Assembly (NCBI GenBank): GCA_010094045.1
Contig: ML986614.1
Span: 209,336-273,335 of the forward strand
Length of the DNA stretch: 64,000 nucleotides
Direction of reading: 5' to 3'
DNA from: Lojkania enalia
Taxonomy: Eukaryota > Ascomycota > Dothideomycetes > Pleosporales
Positions 1 through 12,392 of the stretch are shown here, piece by piece (the first letter of the stretch is position 1; every line of letters begins with the position of its first letter). The notes under the pieces were generated by a model. That model was not told the origin of the DNA and did no database searches. It was given only the letters and a program-made list of their open reading frames with translations. The translations under genes and the position numbers were made by a program.

Positions 1-63
1 GAGCGCATCGAGCTTGATGTTGCGTATTGCCGAACATTGGAATGTCTGAAGTTGATGCGGGAA

Positions 64-3000
64 TTACTGCTGCGATCGCCCAATACCTTGCTTTGCCTGT
101 AGGAACGAGTTAGCATTTTGTGACAGTATTAGGGGAATCGAATGGCGATGAGTGAAGCGAGAGGATAAGAGGTTGAGCACAAGCCCCACCCAAGCCAACA
201 AACGAAAAGAGGACAAAGCTTGCTTGCTTAGGTCATCAAAAGTGTCCCTTCAACCTCTCCGGCGCCATAAATGGCACACTTTCTAGGGCAACTAAGCGGA
301 GCAGCTATACCAATTTTTTGGTCGGGGTGGGGAGATCATTAAGCTATTCTTAACAAGGAAGAGCTCCTCTGACCTCCAGTTCTCCCACAAACGAGAGTAG
401 GTAGTGAACTTATTGAAGACGTTGGCGGAACATACCTTCATCATCTCGATTCTCTGCTTAAGATTTTGCGTCACTTCAGCCGCCCGCTTCCAGCTCTCAG
501 CTCCTGTATTTGCATGGTTTCCCGGTATTCCATTTCCAGAACTCTCTGGCGGACTGATGCGACCGCCTCGTGATGATAGTGACGATTTGGCAGATCCTGT
601 AGCCGCTCGCATAGGACTCAGCTTGCCGCTCAAGTTGCTGCCGGGGCGGGAAAGAGAATCAATATTCTCCTTACCTTCGCCATTCGGGCTCTGAGGTTGC
701 GCTGCAAAGGTCCTGTTGCGCCCATATAATCCCGTGCTACCATATCCAGAGTCTCCAAAGCGGCTATTGCTATTAGCATCAGCGTAAATTTGATCCGAGA
801 GGTCCGTGGGTGGTGGACTGGTTGCGCGGACCTGTCGACTGAGTTCACGCTTGAGACGGTCAACTTCTCGTCTCTGATTCTGGACTGTTTGTTCCGCTGC
901 CTCGTAATCACTTCGTGCGCGGACAAGCTGGGTTTCCTTGGCTTTGATAGAGAGGACGTCGCGGGTGTGATCTTCTATCAGCTGGGCGTTCTGGTTCTGA
1001 AGCTCATGAATCTGTGACGTGAGTTTCGTCCGCTCTGCGCGGATCTCTTCGTTTTGCCGTCGCAACCTCTCTACTTCTGCACGTAGTTCTTCCAATTCGG
1101 CCCGTTCCACAAGGCTTAGTCCAGTGGGCGCCTGAGACACTGCCTGAGGAGCTTGACTTGTCTCTGCATGAGGCTTCCCTAATGGCCTAGCTGCAAGGCC
1201 CCGTCCAGGTGCTAAGCCCAGCTTCGGTTGTGGAGGGGGAGCTGTTTCTTCTGGAGGTGGAGAGGCGATAGGTCGTCTCGGTGAAGGTGCGGCAGCAGAG
1301 GGAGGCGCAAGCCCGGATCCTGGCTTCTTCAAGCCTCCCAATCGTGAAGGTGCAGCTAAGCCAGACTTCGGAGCAGCTAGCTTTGATGGCCCGGGCCGAG
1401 AGGTAGGCTTCGGCGCTAATGGAGCAGTTGGTTCATCCTGAGGCGGTGGAGCTGCTGCCGCGGGCGCTGGTTTCCTGATGCCACCAGCCGCTGGCCTTTT
1501 CCCAGGCACTGGCCTCTTTCCTGATGGAGCTGGAGCAGCCTTAGGGGGGGGAGCAGCAGCCTTGGGCTTGTACTTCGCCTTTACTTCTGCAGATTCATAG
1601 TATTCCTTAATCTTGGTTTTGCGGATGTCGTCCAGGCCGTCAAGGTGCGCGGCCATCATCCTATCTCCCATGATCTTCCACAGAGTTCCTAAAACCTCTG
1701 CACCGGCTGATCTTTGGACTTCCTGCGACTCTGTTAGAAGCTTTGTGGAGGCCTCGGCGATCGTCTTCGTTTCAGCTTGTGACGGTGCCTCTCGTGTGGT
1801 CTTCAGGCATCGGATCAGAAACCTGGTCGACTCGAGCTTCACCTGAGGATTCTTGTGCTTCAAAAACTCCAGAATCTCTTCTAGACAATCCTGAAGGCTG
1901 GTAGATGCGAATACGGCATCCAATGCACCTCCTATTGCGTCAGTTACAGACTGTTTCTTCTCTTTGAGACGTTCCATCATCGGGTTCATTATGGTAGACC
2001 GATATTTGGCGAAGCTTTTCTTCAAGCCCTTGGCTAAAAGTTCGACGCAATTTGCTGCGGTAGACACAACGGCAATGTTTGCATCTTTCATACATTTTGC
2101 GAACCCTCGTACTAATTCTTCGAATGGGCCCTCAGCAATTCTAGGAGTATCTAGTATTTTGTAAACGTCGTCGAGAGCTTCTTTCCTATCTTTCCATTTG
2201 GACGAGCCAAGCCTTTCCTGGAAATCCTTGGGAATCTTTGAGAACACGTCGACAGCCTCGTATTCTGGCTCAAGGTCGATGGCAGCTTCTTCTTCCTCGT
2301 CTCTATATTCATCGCCGCCGCCACCACCACCACCAGCTGCAGTCGCAGTCTCTTTTGCTGCTTGCTGAGATCGCAGGAGCCTCTCTTGCTTTGGCGGTGG
2401 TTCGTCCTTTACCTTTTCGAATAATTTGTCGAGATCTTGCTGTTGAACGGGCTTCAAATCGTTCCAAAACAGGGGCTTCATGGCATCTTTGAGCCACCGA
2501 TAGAACTCTACTGTTAATTCCTGGGCCTTTGCCCGGACATTCTTGTCGGCGTGGCCGTATACTTTAGGTAGGGCCTTGAGGATGGGTTTTGGTTCGACGG
2601 TTTTGCAGCCATAGGCGTGGTATATCTGCGTTAGGGCATCTAAGCAGGCGGCAATGACCTTGGGCTGCTTGTGGGAGAGAATAGGGAGGAGCTCGTCGAT
2701 GACGGGATCCGGCTTGTCCATTTCGATGTATAGCAGGAGAGCCTCGAGGGCCTTCTGCTTTGCGGCGGGCCTTGTCGAAGGCAGGCCCTTTTCGGCTATT
2801 GTCGCAATGGTGGTGTTGCGCGTCCGCGTGGCGCCCTGGGGTCCGGCGATGTTGAGGAACGAACACAGCGCGCCCAGGCCTTCCTGCTGCGCTGCGACAT
2901 TGGAGTCGCCGACGACGCCCTTCCATATGCCGGCATCGGTGATGAACTGTCGCACGACGGGGTCGGATTCGCTGGCGGCGAGGTCGAATTCTTTTGCGGC

Positions 3001-3093
3001 GGCCTCGTAGCCCTCCTTCCGGACCTTCCAGTTCTTGTGGACGAAGCGGTCGGGAAGGGGCAGCGCGCTGAAGTCCTCCTCCTGGTCTGCCAT
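64..3093 (-). CDS. stu2: XMAP215/Stu2/Alp14-family TOG-domain microtubule protein
   Basis: Predicted microtubule plus-end polymerase, 896 aa, two exons (436..3093 and 64..96). The start is the ATG at 3093; the frame is open further upstream but has no earlier ATG. Two TOG arrays are visible (about residues 10-225 and 280-500), joined by an acidic stretch after a run of seven glycines. A Pro/Ala/Lys-rich basic linker (about 510-660) follows, then a coiled coil (about 665-760) and a Ser-rich tail. Two TOGs plus a dimerising coil is the fungal Stu2/Alp14/AlpA arrangement. The long exon ends at a GTATGT donor (435). The next good acceptor (CTACAG, preceded by GCTAAC) lies 339 nt away and gives a last exon encoding AKQGIGRSQQ. 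Family role is known: tubulin binding and microtubule growth at plus ends and spindle poles. It is divergent from the LIS1 gene. Confidence 0.9.
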
Positions 3094-3658
3094 GGTGGGT
3101 CCGATAGCTGCACGCGGCTCCAATCGACGGGGGAAGGCTGCACGGGCTATGTCCTACGACGGAGTGCGGATGGATGGGTGGGTAGATGAGAACTGTGCGG
3201 GGTCGGTGGCGTGGTGTGTCGTACAACTACAGCGGTGCGGGTGAATAGGGAGGATGGGCGGTGGTATAAGGCGGTGGCATAGGGTGGTGGTAGGTGGTGG
3301 TATGCAGTGGAGGTGGGTTGGTTGTTGCTGTGTTGGGCGCCCGTTGCCCGCGACAACCAGCTGGCGTGGCGGCGGTCGACATCACTTGCACTCTGTGGCG
3401 CTCTGTGGCGCAGGCTGGCAGGCTGGCCACTCACCGGCGACCTCGCCTGCCAAGGCCTCTCGACCTGTTCCATGTCCCCATTTTGCATGTCCATGTCCAT
3501 GCCTATTGACATTCCCCCTCCCACTGCCTCTCCTGTCCCATTCCCTCATTCCCAACTTGCATATACACACGGCTAACCCGCCCAATCCACGCCCGCGAGT
3601 TCATGGTCGCCGAGAGGGGCGGCCACCTACACGCACCCACGCGCTCCCCAACGCCGCC
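3094..3658. promoter_or_regulatory. shared intergenic region between the TOG and LIS1 genes
   Basis: These 565 bp separate two divergent start codons, so they probably hold both promoters. A GGT/GTGG-rich low-complexity stretch lies at about 3240-3320 and a C/T-rich part at about 3460-3570 sits before the LIS1 ATG. I see no convincing TATA box. Any ORFs here are low-complexity frames. Confidence 0.5.
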
Positions 3659-5117
3659 ATGAGCGCCATATTGACAGACCGCCAGGCAGAAGAGCTGTGA
3701 GCCGCCCGCTCGTTCTCCCCCGAGTCCACCACCTAGTGACATCTCCTACTGACAGCCAGCGGGTAGGAACAAGGCCATACTCGCGTACCTGGGGGTGATC
3801 GGAGCCCAGAACACGGCCGCTGCGTTTCGGCAGGAGGGCAACATCGCGGCGAGCTTCGACGATGCCACGCGCAAGAAGTATGAAGGCCTCTTGGAGAAGA
3901 AGTGGACCAGCGTCGTGCGCCTACAGAAGAAGGTCCTTGAGCTCGAACAGCGCAACCAGACGCTCCAGCACGAGCTCGATTCGACCACCCCCACCTCCCT
4001 CCTCCGCCGCAATCAGGACCCCGCCAGCTGGCTGCCGCGGGCTCCTGCACGTCACGTCCTCCAGTCGCACCGACAGCCCATCACTTGCGTCGCCTTCCAT
4101 CCCATCTTCTCGTCCCTCGCCTCTGGCTCTGAGGACACCACTATTAAGATCTGGGACTGGGAGTTGGGTGAGCTGGAACGGACAGTTAAGGGCCACACCA
4201 AGGGCGTGCTCGACGTGGACTTTGGCGGCCCAAGAGGAGGCACGCTGCTCGCATCCTGCTCGAGCGACTTGACCATCAAGCTCTGGGACCCTTCAGACGA
4301 TTACAAAAACATCCGCACTCTCCCCGGCCACGACCACTCTGTGTCTGCAATCCGCTTCATACCTAGCGGCGCTGCTGGCTCGCCTGCCTCCGGCAACCTC
4401 CTCGTCTCCGCCTCCAGGGATAAGACGCTGCGGGTATGGGACGTCACGACGGGGTACTGCGTGAAAACGATACGGGGACATGCCGACTGGGTACGAGATG
4501 TCTCACCAAGCTTGGACGGTCGGTGGCTCGTCTCCGCGGGAAACGACCAAACTGCTCGCCTATGGGATGCCAGTACGGGGGAGGCAAAGTGCACATTCCT
4601 AGGGCATGAGCACGTGATTGAATGCGTAGCGATCGCACCCCCTGTGTCGTACTCGAATCTCGCTTCACTAGCTGGTCTTAAAAAGGCGCCGCCGCTTAGC
4701 AGTTCTGCCGAATTCATCGCTACAGGGTCAAGAGATAAGACGATCAAGATCTGGGACGGCCGAGGAACGCTGATCAAGACGCTCGCTGGCCACGACAACT
4801 GGGTTCGCGGTCTGAGTTTTCATCCTGGAGGTAAATATCTACTCTCCGCTGGGGATGATAAAACGATTCGATGCTGGGACCTCACACAAGAAGGTCGATG
4901 CGTGAAAACGGTCGAGGATGCGCACAGTCACTTTGTTAGCTGTATTCGATGGGCGCCTAGTGTCGTCAAAGATGTGCCGGTACACGGAGACGCAACAAAC
5001 GGGACTGCTGTAAATGGCATCGCAAAGAAGAAAGAAGAGGAGGCAGCGAAGGCAGGGATAAGATGCGTTATTGCGACCGGGAGCGTGGATCTTAATGTTC
5101 GCATCTTCGCTTCGTGA
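3659..5117 (+). CDS. nudF: LIS1/NudF/Pac1 dynein regulator (LisH, WD40)
   Basis: 462-aa orthologue of LIS1 (A. nidulans NudF, yeast Pac1), which binds the dynein motor and regulates its microtubule attachment and nuclear movement. Exon 1 (3659..3696) encodes [12 protein letters not shown] plus two bases. A 70-nt intron (GTGAGC donor, CTGAC branch, GGTAG acceptor) leads to exon 2 (3767..5117), restoring the join [16 protein letters not shown]. Order: LisH motif (about 8-40), short coiled coil (about 60-85), then seven WD40 repeats with clear IKIWD, IKLWD, LRVWD, ARLWD and IRCWD blade ends. Family length is about 440-470 aa, so it looks complete. An earlier CAG acceptor would put the exon out of frame, which fixes the acceptor choice. 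It is divergent from the TOG gene and convergent with kgd1. Confidence 0.95.
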
Positions 5118-6168
5118 TTGCATATAATACAAGGGATAGCGATGGCTTGGCTAATGGATGGAGCCAATTTACAGAGCATCTCCAGCCTTTAGCGCCGGTG
5201 AAATATTTGTCGCAAGCATGGCGGGATTTTGGGCAGTTTTTATCGGCTTTCACGAATCCATGTAAGCATAACCCCGTTCGAATGATTTCATGATTGGCTT
5301 CTTATAACGCGATATAAGGGGAGTATGGAGTTCAAAGAAGGGATGCGGCATTATCTGAGCGGGGTTTTTGGTAGATTTATAGTTTCTGGTCGAAGCAATC
5401 GAAGCACATCACCCACACTCCTTCTCTATCGCTTAACATGGCATAGTTGGAGTCCGTGTTAGAATTCTGCCCAGACTCTATTGAAGCAGGCAAGAACGCT
5501 TATCTGAGCCTTCACACAAGCCTCCTAGAGTACTTCCTCTCCGGACAGAGGTCGCTGCAGAGCCTGGCGTAGTCATGTTATACAAGGACAGGACTATGCA
5601 TAGCTCATGGCTCGATCTCTTCCATTGCAATCCCTGGCACGGGCGAGAGGACTAACTACGAAGCTGCTTTCCGCTGTTGTTACGTGTTGTGCTATTGAAT
5701 AGCAGAGGTGCTCAGACTAAAGGTATCAATGCATGGCGATGGCTTCCTGAGGAGGTTTGGAAGCGGCTAGCTGCTTGGGAAAGTCTAGATCTGTGTAACC
5801 CAAGAGCTGCGCCCTGTCCACGTAGCCAAATTAAACAACTTTTTATACTACACGCCCGGCCACACATATATACCTCTAATAATGCAATATACGAAATCCA
5901 AATCACAGATAAGCCAGTCAATCCATCCTCCCAACATCCTCCCAACATCCTCCCCCCACATCAAAAGCAATAATATTCCTTTCAGGTAAAAAGAAAGCGC
6001 GAGTAGTCCTAAACCGTGCAAGCTCACTCGCTCTAAACTTACACTCAAACACCTAATAATTCGATTTTGCAAAGTACACTCAACCTCCTCATAATCCCAT
6101 TCCTATTATTCATAATCCTACATTCCCACCACTCTATACATCACTTTGATTTATCTTCGACGAGAGTT
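5118..6168. other. gene-free stretch between convergent genes
   Basis: These 1.05 kb lie between the stop codons of LIS1 (+) and kgd1 (-), so they should hold both 3' UTRs and terminators. The part from about 5840 to 6130 is A/T- and C-rich with repeated CCTCCCAACATC-like units near 5925-5955. No protein or RNA gene is supported. Confidence 0.5.
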
Positions 6169-9100
6169 TTACTCTCCCTTGAGCTTGTCCTGCTTAACCG
6201 TGAAGGCCATCTCCAAGAGATCTTTCTCCTCCTTTTGATGCACACTTTTCAAGCCCGTAGCCACCGACGCACTAGGATTACGGCCCGCATACATGACGTG
6301 CCGCCTGTTGTGATATTCGGTCTGGTTGAGCAGTGTTTCGATACGGGGCTGCGTGAAGCTCCATGCGCCGGCATTCAGCGGCTCTTCTTGGCACCATATA
6401 ATGTTTTGCGCATTAGGGTACGAGTCCAAATTCTCCTTGAGCTGTTGCCATGGGAAGGGATGCAGCTGTTCGATGCGCGTAATCGCAACATCCCTGAGGT
6501 CACGAGATTGGCGTTCCTTGATGAGGGCGGCATAGACTTGGCCTGTGCAAAGAATAACGCGCTTGATTTCATCGTGGGAGGCGATCTCGCCAGTTTCATG
6601 TGCTGGATCAGGGATAATCCATTGGAAGTGCGACTCGCCGGTAAATTCCTCAATATTGGAGCGAGCTATTGGGTGGCGGAGCAGCGACTTTGAGAAGAAC
6701 AGGATAAGGGCTGGGGAGGTTCAGTAACATCAATGGGAGGGGAAACAGGTGGAACTTACGCTTGCGGAACTGGCGGTTCATTTGTCGTCGAAGGATATGG
6801 AACATGTTGGAGGGCTTGGTTAGATACGCAATTTGCATATTGCAATCCTGGTGCTGGCGGTCGAGCTTATCTGGAGATGGGAAGACCCGAGGGTCCTCGT
6901 TGCAAAGTTGGAGATAGCGCTCCATGCGTCCAGAAGAGTGTTCAGGACCCTGGCCATCGTAACCGTGGGGCAAGCTCATGACTAGACCACTTCGCTGGAG
7001 CCACTTCACTTCTCCTGAAGCAATGAATTGATCAATGATGCATTGGGCGTTATTGGCGAAATCACCGAACTGAGCTTCCCACATGACGAGGGCGTTCGGG
7101 GAGGACAATGAATATCCGTACTCAAACCCAAGGACGCCGAATTCGCTTAGGGACGAGTTGGAAATGACGAACGTAGCCTGATCATCACTGAGATGCTGAA
7201 GGGGAGTATATGTCTTCTCGGTCTCTTGGTCGTGTAGGACGGCATGGCGTTGCGAGAAGGTACCTCGCTCAACATCTTGACCAGACACGCGTACATGATG
7301 ACCCTCCATGCACAGGGAACCGAAAGCCAACGCTTCCGCAGTGGCCATGTCGATGTTTTTGCCTTCTTGAACGGTCTTGCTTCGACCAGTAAGAATGCGT
7401 TTTAGATTGCGATGGATAGTGAAGTCCTTGGGTGCGTTCCCAATGACCTCTGCAATATGCTTCAACTGAGGTTCCTCCATAGCCGTCGGCAGATGTGGCA
7501 AGACTTCCGTCGCGAGTTCCTTAGGGGACTTGAAGCCGTTCCAAGCAGAGGTTAACCATTCCTTAGCAGTGGGCTGATAATCCTTGCTGCGGTTGAAGCT
7601 CTCTTCAAGCATGCCCCATACCCAGGATTTGTGCTCATCAATATCTTCCTTAGTAAAGGTCTTCTCTTCCAATAGTTTGTTGATGTAGATGTCCAATGCT
7701 GGAGGATGCTCCGAAATCCTCTTGTACATCAACGGCTGAGTGAAGAATGGCTGATCGGTTTCGTTGTGACCCTGCTTACGGTAGCAAACCATATCAATGA
7801 CCACGTCCTTCTTAAACTCTGCACGGTAATCAGCAGCAAGCTGGCAGACAAAGTTGAACGCCTCGGCATCGTCACCATTGACATGGAAAACAGGAGCATC
7901 GATGGCCTTGGCAATGTCAGAGCAGTAGGGTGTTGAACGAGCGAAGCGAGGATCTGTGGTGAAACCGATCTGGTTGTTGACGATGATATGAATCGTGCCT
8001 CCAGTGTGATATTTGGGCAACGAGTAGAATCCCATAGTTTCATAGACAACACCTTGGCCAGCAAAAGCAGCATCGCCATGCAACAATACTCCCATGGCAG
8101 TACGAGCCTCTTGTTCATCGTTGTTGTAATGAAGAATGGCCCGGGTCTTACCCAAAACTACAGGGTCTTCAGCTTCCAAATGGGACGGATTCGCAACGAG
8201 GGAAAGCTGTACTCGCTTGCCGGAGGGCGTTGGGCGCTCGAAATTCATACCGAGATGGTACTTGACGTCTCCGGACCCCTCGTCGGATGGATCGGCGGTT
8301 CCGGCAAATTCACTAAAAATGGACTCATTAGGTTTCCTAACCACATTGCTGAGAACATTCAGACGTCCACGATGTGGCATGCCAATGACAATATCCTTAA
8401 CCCCATAATCGACACTACGGTCAATCAAGGCCTTCATACCGGGAATCAAACTCTCCCCACCCTCGAGACCAAACCGCTTGTCATTAGGATACTTTGTAGC
8501 AAGGAACGCCTCAAAGCTTGTTCCCCAGATCAAGCGATCTAGAATGCGGCGCTTCTCATCCACCGAATACTTGTAGGGCTGTGGGATCTCAATGCGCTCA
8601 CGCAGCCAATCGCACTGTTCCCTGTCTGGAATGTGGATATACTCAACCCCGTACGACCCGCAATATAGACGCTCGCAGGCGGCAATGATGTCCCTCAGGG
8701 TCATCTTCTCACGGGACTCGGTCTTGAATCGAGGCAGAATGCCAGGTCCAAGGTTGAACTCTTGGTCCAAGTCCTTCTCGCTGAAGTTATAGTGCGACAG
8801 CTCCAACTCGCGGGGCTTGCTATAGCCAAATTGCTCGGCCTCGGTTCGGATGCCCAGAGGATCGATTCGGGCCTTGTGGTGTCCTCGAGCCTGGTATGCG
8901 CGCACCAGCAGCTGCACCTTCAGATGGTTCATGACGTCGGAGCCCTCACTCGGCGTCATCCCGAGTCCGGGGCGAATATCAGGGCCCAGGCCGCCGTGCG
9001 GTGCGGGTACGATGGTAGGCGGCGGTTGGAAGGCTTGGGAGACAGGCATGTCGCCCGACTCCATATTGCGGAAGTAGACCTGCCACGAGTAGTGGACACT

Positions 9101-9449
9101 CGAGGGGTCGCGCTTCCATTGCATGTACATCTCGTCGACATAATTGGCCGTGTTTCCCTGAAGGAAGGAGTCGTTGGGGTCCTGTAGCGGCGAAAGTTAG
9201 CTACGCCGTCTAAACCAAAAAAAATTCTCTAGATGCCGGATGAAGGGAGTAGCTCACAACACCCTTGTCCGTGTCCTCTGCTGCAAGAGCATACCGTCTA
9301 CGCTGCTGGCGATGGGAGGCTACGGCGAGCGGTCTGCGGCTCACAGCGAGGGCCGTCCGCGAGGTGGGAGCGGCGACAGTGGAGAGGGATGCTCTAGTCG
9401 AGCAGCTTCCGAGCTGTCGGCCGCATTGCCGGAAGGTGATGCGCAACAT
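6169..9449 (-). CDS. kgd1: 2-oxoglutarate dehydrogenase E1 component, mitochondrial
   Basis: 1051-aa thiamine-diphosphate E1 subunit of the 2-oxoglutarate dehydrogenase complex: oxidative decarboxylation of 2-oxoglutarate in the TCA cycle, mitochondrial matrix. Three exons: 9258..9449, 6760..9181 and 6169..6710. Introns are 76 nt (GTGAGC, GCTAAC, CTACAG) and 49 nt (GTAAGT, ACTGAAC, CCCAG). Residues 1 to about 45 form an Arg/Ser/Ala-rich targeting sequence without acidic residues. Family signatures are [18 protein letters not shown] after intron 1, [27 protein letters not shown], the ThDP region GDDAEAF to [11 protein letters not shown], and the C-terminal join [16 protein letters not shown] created by the second splice. 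Exon phases agree throughout and length matches fungal Kgd1. The gene is divergent from tfb1. Confidence 0.97.
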
Positions 9450-10348
9450 GATGCAAATCTAGCAATGGGATGAATGAAAAGCCGAGCCGAGGGGGACCAT
9501 CAAAGCGAAGAGGAGGAGAATAGCAGAGGAGGGGTAGCTGTCTGTTTCGCACGCAGCAACAGAGTGGCCGCACCGGAGGTGGATGGGAGGACAGAAAGAC
9601 AGACAGATGAGAGCCAGAAGATGGAAGATGGATGAATCGGGTTAGGCTAGTGGCTGAGCCCAAGCCTGCCAAGCGCTGGGTAGTCTAGTCTGGAAATGCC
9701 TCACTCAACGGCGCAGGCTTGCTCTCATGTCACGAGCCGTATCAACAGCCGCCCGCTCTTTCATCGGCACCGCCGGCTCTACTTCCACACACCTCCGGCC
9801 TCGCTGCATCCGCGCCCGGGATGGCAAATTATGAGGAGGAGGAGGGCCCAAGCCGCAAGCTGCCAGTGACGACAACGGCCCTTTCAGGCGACGTCGAGAA
9901 ACGAAGCCCAGCATCCGATATGGGATATGGGGACAGTAGACGTCACAGCTCCACCCAATCGCGCGTGACAGCACCCCCAAGGCTTAGGTAACTGGATGCA
10001 GGCGGTTCGCTGCGTGCTGCTGCTACCGAGTGCTATCTAGCCTTATATGCAACTATGTATGCAAGTTGTGACGCTTGCCGCGAAACAGGACTCCTCCTGT
10101 CCGCGGCCGCGAATGTTGCCGTGCCCACGGGGATTACCTAGGTCCTTAGGTATTGCCCGCCGATCCTTATGCGCATGCGGCGAGCCAAGACGCCCAGGTG
10201 GTAATGCCCAACTCGTACGCACGTGACCACGCTGCCATTTTCGTCTAGCACCTGCTTACCAAGACATTGCGGGCCGCATTGGGATCAGCCATCGCGTCCT
10301 CTGCAACCTGCCAACGCCCCGCCTCCTCGCGTTCCCTCCTCCAGCAGC
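9450..10348. promoter_or_regulatory. shared intergenic region between kgd1 and tfb1
   Basis: These 0.9 kb separate two divergent start codons. The kgd1-proximal half is purine-rich on the + strand (GAGGAG, AGACAGACAGA near 9590-9610). Single-frame ORFs here lack protein-like composition. No other gene is supported. Confidence 0.45.
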
Positions 10349-12392
10349 ATGTCGGAAGCTTCTGCCCAGTACAGGAGGCAAGATGGCACGCTTTCTCTCG
10401 CCCCCGAAGGCCGTACTGTTTCCTGGCAGTCGAGCAGCGGCGCCATCCCCGGGCTGACCATTGCTGTGAGCGACATTTCAAGTATGCGCTTCCTTGGCCA
10501 CCTCCCAGAGTAAACTCACTTTGACCTCTGGCACTGCACTGTGTGACTTCTAACAATTTTGCCACGCAGACCTGCAGCAGACTCCGGCAACCTCTGCAAA
10601 AGCCTCGATCAAGATCGTCGTTCAAAAACCACTCAGCACCCAGCCCGACAACTACACCTTCACCTTCACATCAGCCTCCGCTCGAGATGATCAGCAGGCA
10701 ACAACTAGCGCGTTGCGCAAATGGATAGAAGCCTCGAAAGTCCAGACCACTGCAACGCCTACTCCGCGGCCCGTTGACAATGGCGGCAGTCAGTCTGCGA
10801 CCATGGCCATTGCGCAAACGGCATCAGGGAGTGCGATGCCCGATGACGAAGTATTCAGTGACTCCAAGCTAGTCAGAGATGTAGAGCTTCAGAAGTCGCT
10901 GCTCAACTCTAGCCCAGCCCTTCGTCAACGCTTTGACCAGGCCCTCCGCGACAAACCCGAGACCATTACCATTTCACAACTTGCAACGCAGTTTTGGGCC
11001 ACCAGGGTTCACCTCTTACGCTCTCACGCAGCTGAGAGGTCGCAAAATCAAGGGACGTACAATGTCCTCTCTGTAGTGAAACCCAGACATGTCGATGGCG
11101 CTATGAAGCTAAACATGACCAAAGAGCAAATTCAGCTTATCTTCGTTCAGCATCCCCTCATCAAGAAAGTCTACAACGAAAACGTACCTCCTTTGACGGA
11201 AGGGGATTTCTGGTCACGTTTCTTTCACAGTAGATTATGCAGGAAATTGAAGGGTGAGAAGATAAACACCGACACCGATCCTGTTGATCCAAAATTTGAC
11301 AAATATTTGAACTTCGATGATGACGCAGACTCCTCGCGGCAACTAGCCATTTCCGTAGTACCACATTTTATTGACCTTGCGGGAAATGAACAGAATCACA
11401 GTCAGCGATACGGCAATAAACCAGATTGGACAATGCAGCCAAATTCTCACGACAAGGTGCCTATATTGCGCGTCCTCAATCGAATGAGCGAGAAGATGAT
11501 GGCAGATGTCCCGCCTTCCGACATTGACCGACATGGACCAGCCGGGGTGGATGAGGGAGCCTACAATGAACTCGTACTTCGAGATTTGCAGCGTGGGGCC
11601 GACGACAATCGCGTCGTCCTTAAGATCCAGAACCAAGACCAAATGTTTTCAGCCGAGCAGAGCCTTCACACTTCAAGTAGTGCATCTACCTATATGAAAC
11701 GCACCCCGACCGAGGTCCTCTCGATGGTCCAACAAGATTTTCGAAAACTTGCTGCAGGGAAAGGCAAATCTACTGGGATAAATCTTGAAGCTGCAATCGG
11801 TGTTGAAGAGGACAGCAGCAGTGACGAAGAATGCATCGCTAAGAAGCAGATCAGGGTTGGAAGCAAGTCTGCTCGGAGCATCGCTACCTCGAAGATTATG
11901 AAATCTATCAGAAAACGGAATGCAATGAATGACGATTATTTGTCTTCTCAAGCAGCAGCATCAATTGACGAAGCTGCGAAGCTAGGTCTCTCGCAAACCG
12001 CTTTTGACTCCTTAGCCATGACTCACAACACCACTGTGGAGTTCTTACATTATTTTTGGTCTGTATATCTTTCCGGGGATCCCGATCGCGCGAACGAGGC
12101 TGCAAGGCTTGTCGAGACTTTAGACAAATCTCTTGATAGGATTAAAGCTGTCGCAGACCAAGCCGAATGTGAGCGCGAAGCCAAGGTGAACCAACTTAGG
12201 CGAGAAAATGAGATATATACACAGCGCACAGGAAAGAAGAGGAAGTTTGATCCTGCTAGCATCAAAGGAGGTGCAGCGGTGATCAACGACATCATCCATC
12301 CACTAAAGCGCGCCATTGCTACTGCAGCGCAACAGTACAAAAAGGTTTACGATGAGCAATTGAGGCAACAAAGTGTTCAAGGTTTGATGTAA
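10349..12392 (+). CDS. tfb1: TFIIH core subunit Tfb1/p62 (PH-like, two BSD domains)
   Basis: 651-aa subunit of the general transcription and repair factor TFIIH. Exon 1 (10349..10481) encodes the start of the N-terminal PH-like domain (MSEASAQYRRQDGTLSLAPE). An 88-nt intron (GTATGC donor, CTTCTAAC branch, ACGCAG acceptor) joins it to exon 2 (10570..12392) at SN|LQQTPAT. Two BSD-type motifs follow: TQFWATRVHLL at about residue 186 and GDFWSRFFHSRL at about residue 257. The C-terminal third contains the long helical region expected for p62, ending near PLKRAIATAAQQYKK. Yeast Tfb1 is 642 aa, so the length fits. Family role: the PH domain contacts activators and XPG/TFIIE, and the rest anchors TFIIH assembly. 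Confidence 0.93.

Noticed and set aside
2564..3226. Long minus-strand frame overlapping the TOG gene in another frame
   Set aside because: It is Arg/His/Pro-rich, out of frame with the TOG coding sequence, and has no motif; it is a shadow of GC-rich coding DNA.
5118..6168. Candidate tRNA at GTTCGAAT near 5276
   Set aside because: No matching acceptor stem, D-arm or anticodon arm could be drawn around the motif. No tRNA or rRNA was found elsewhere by eye.
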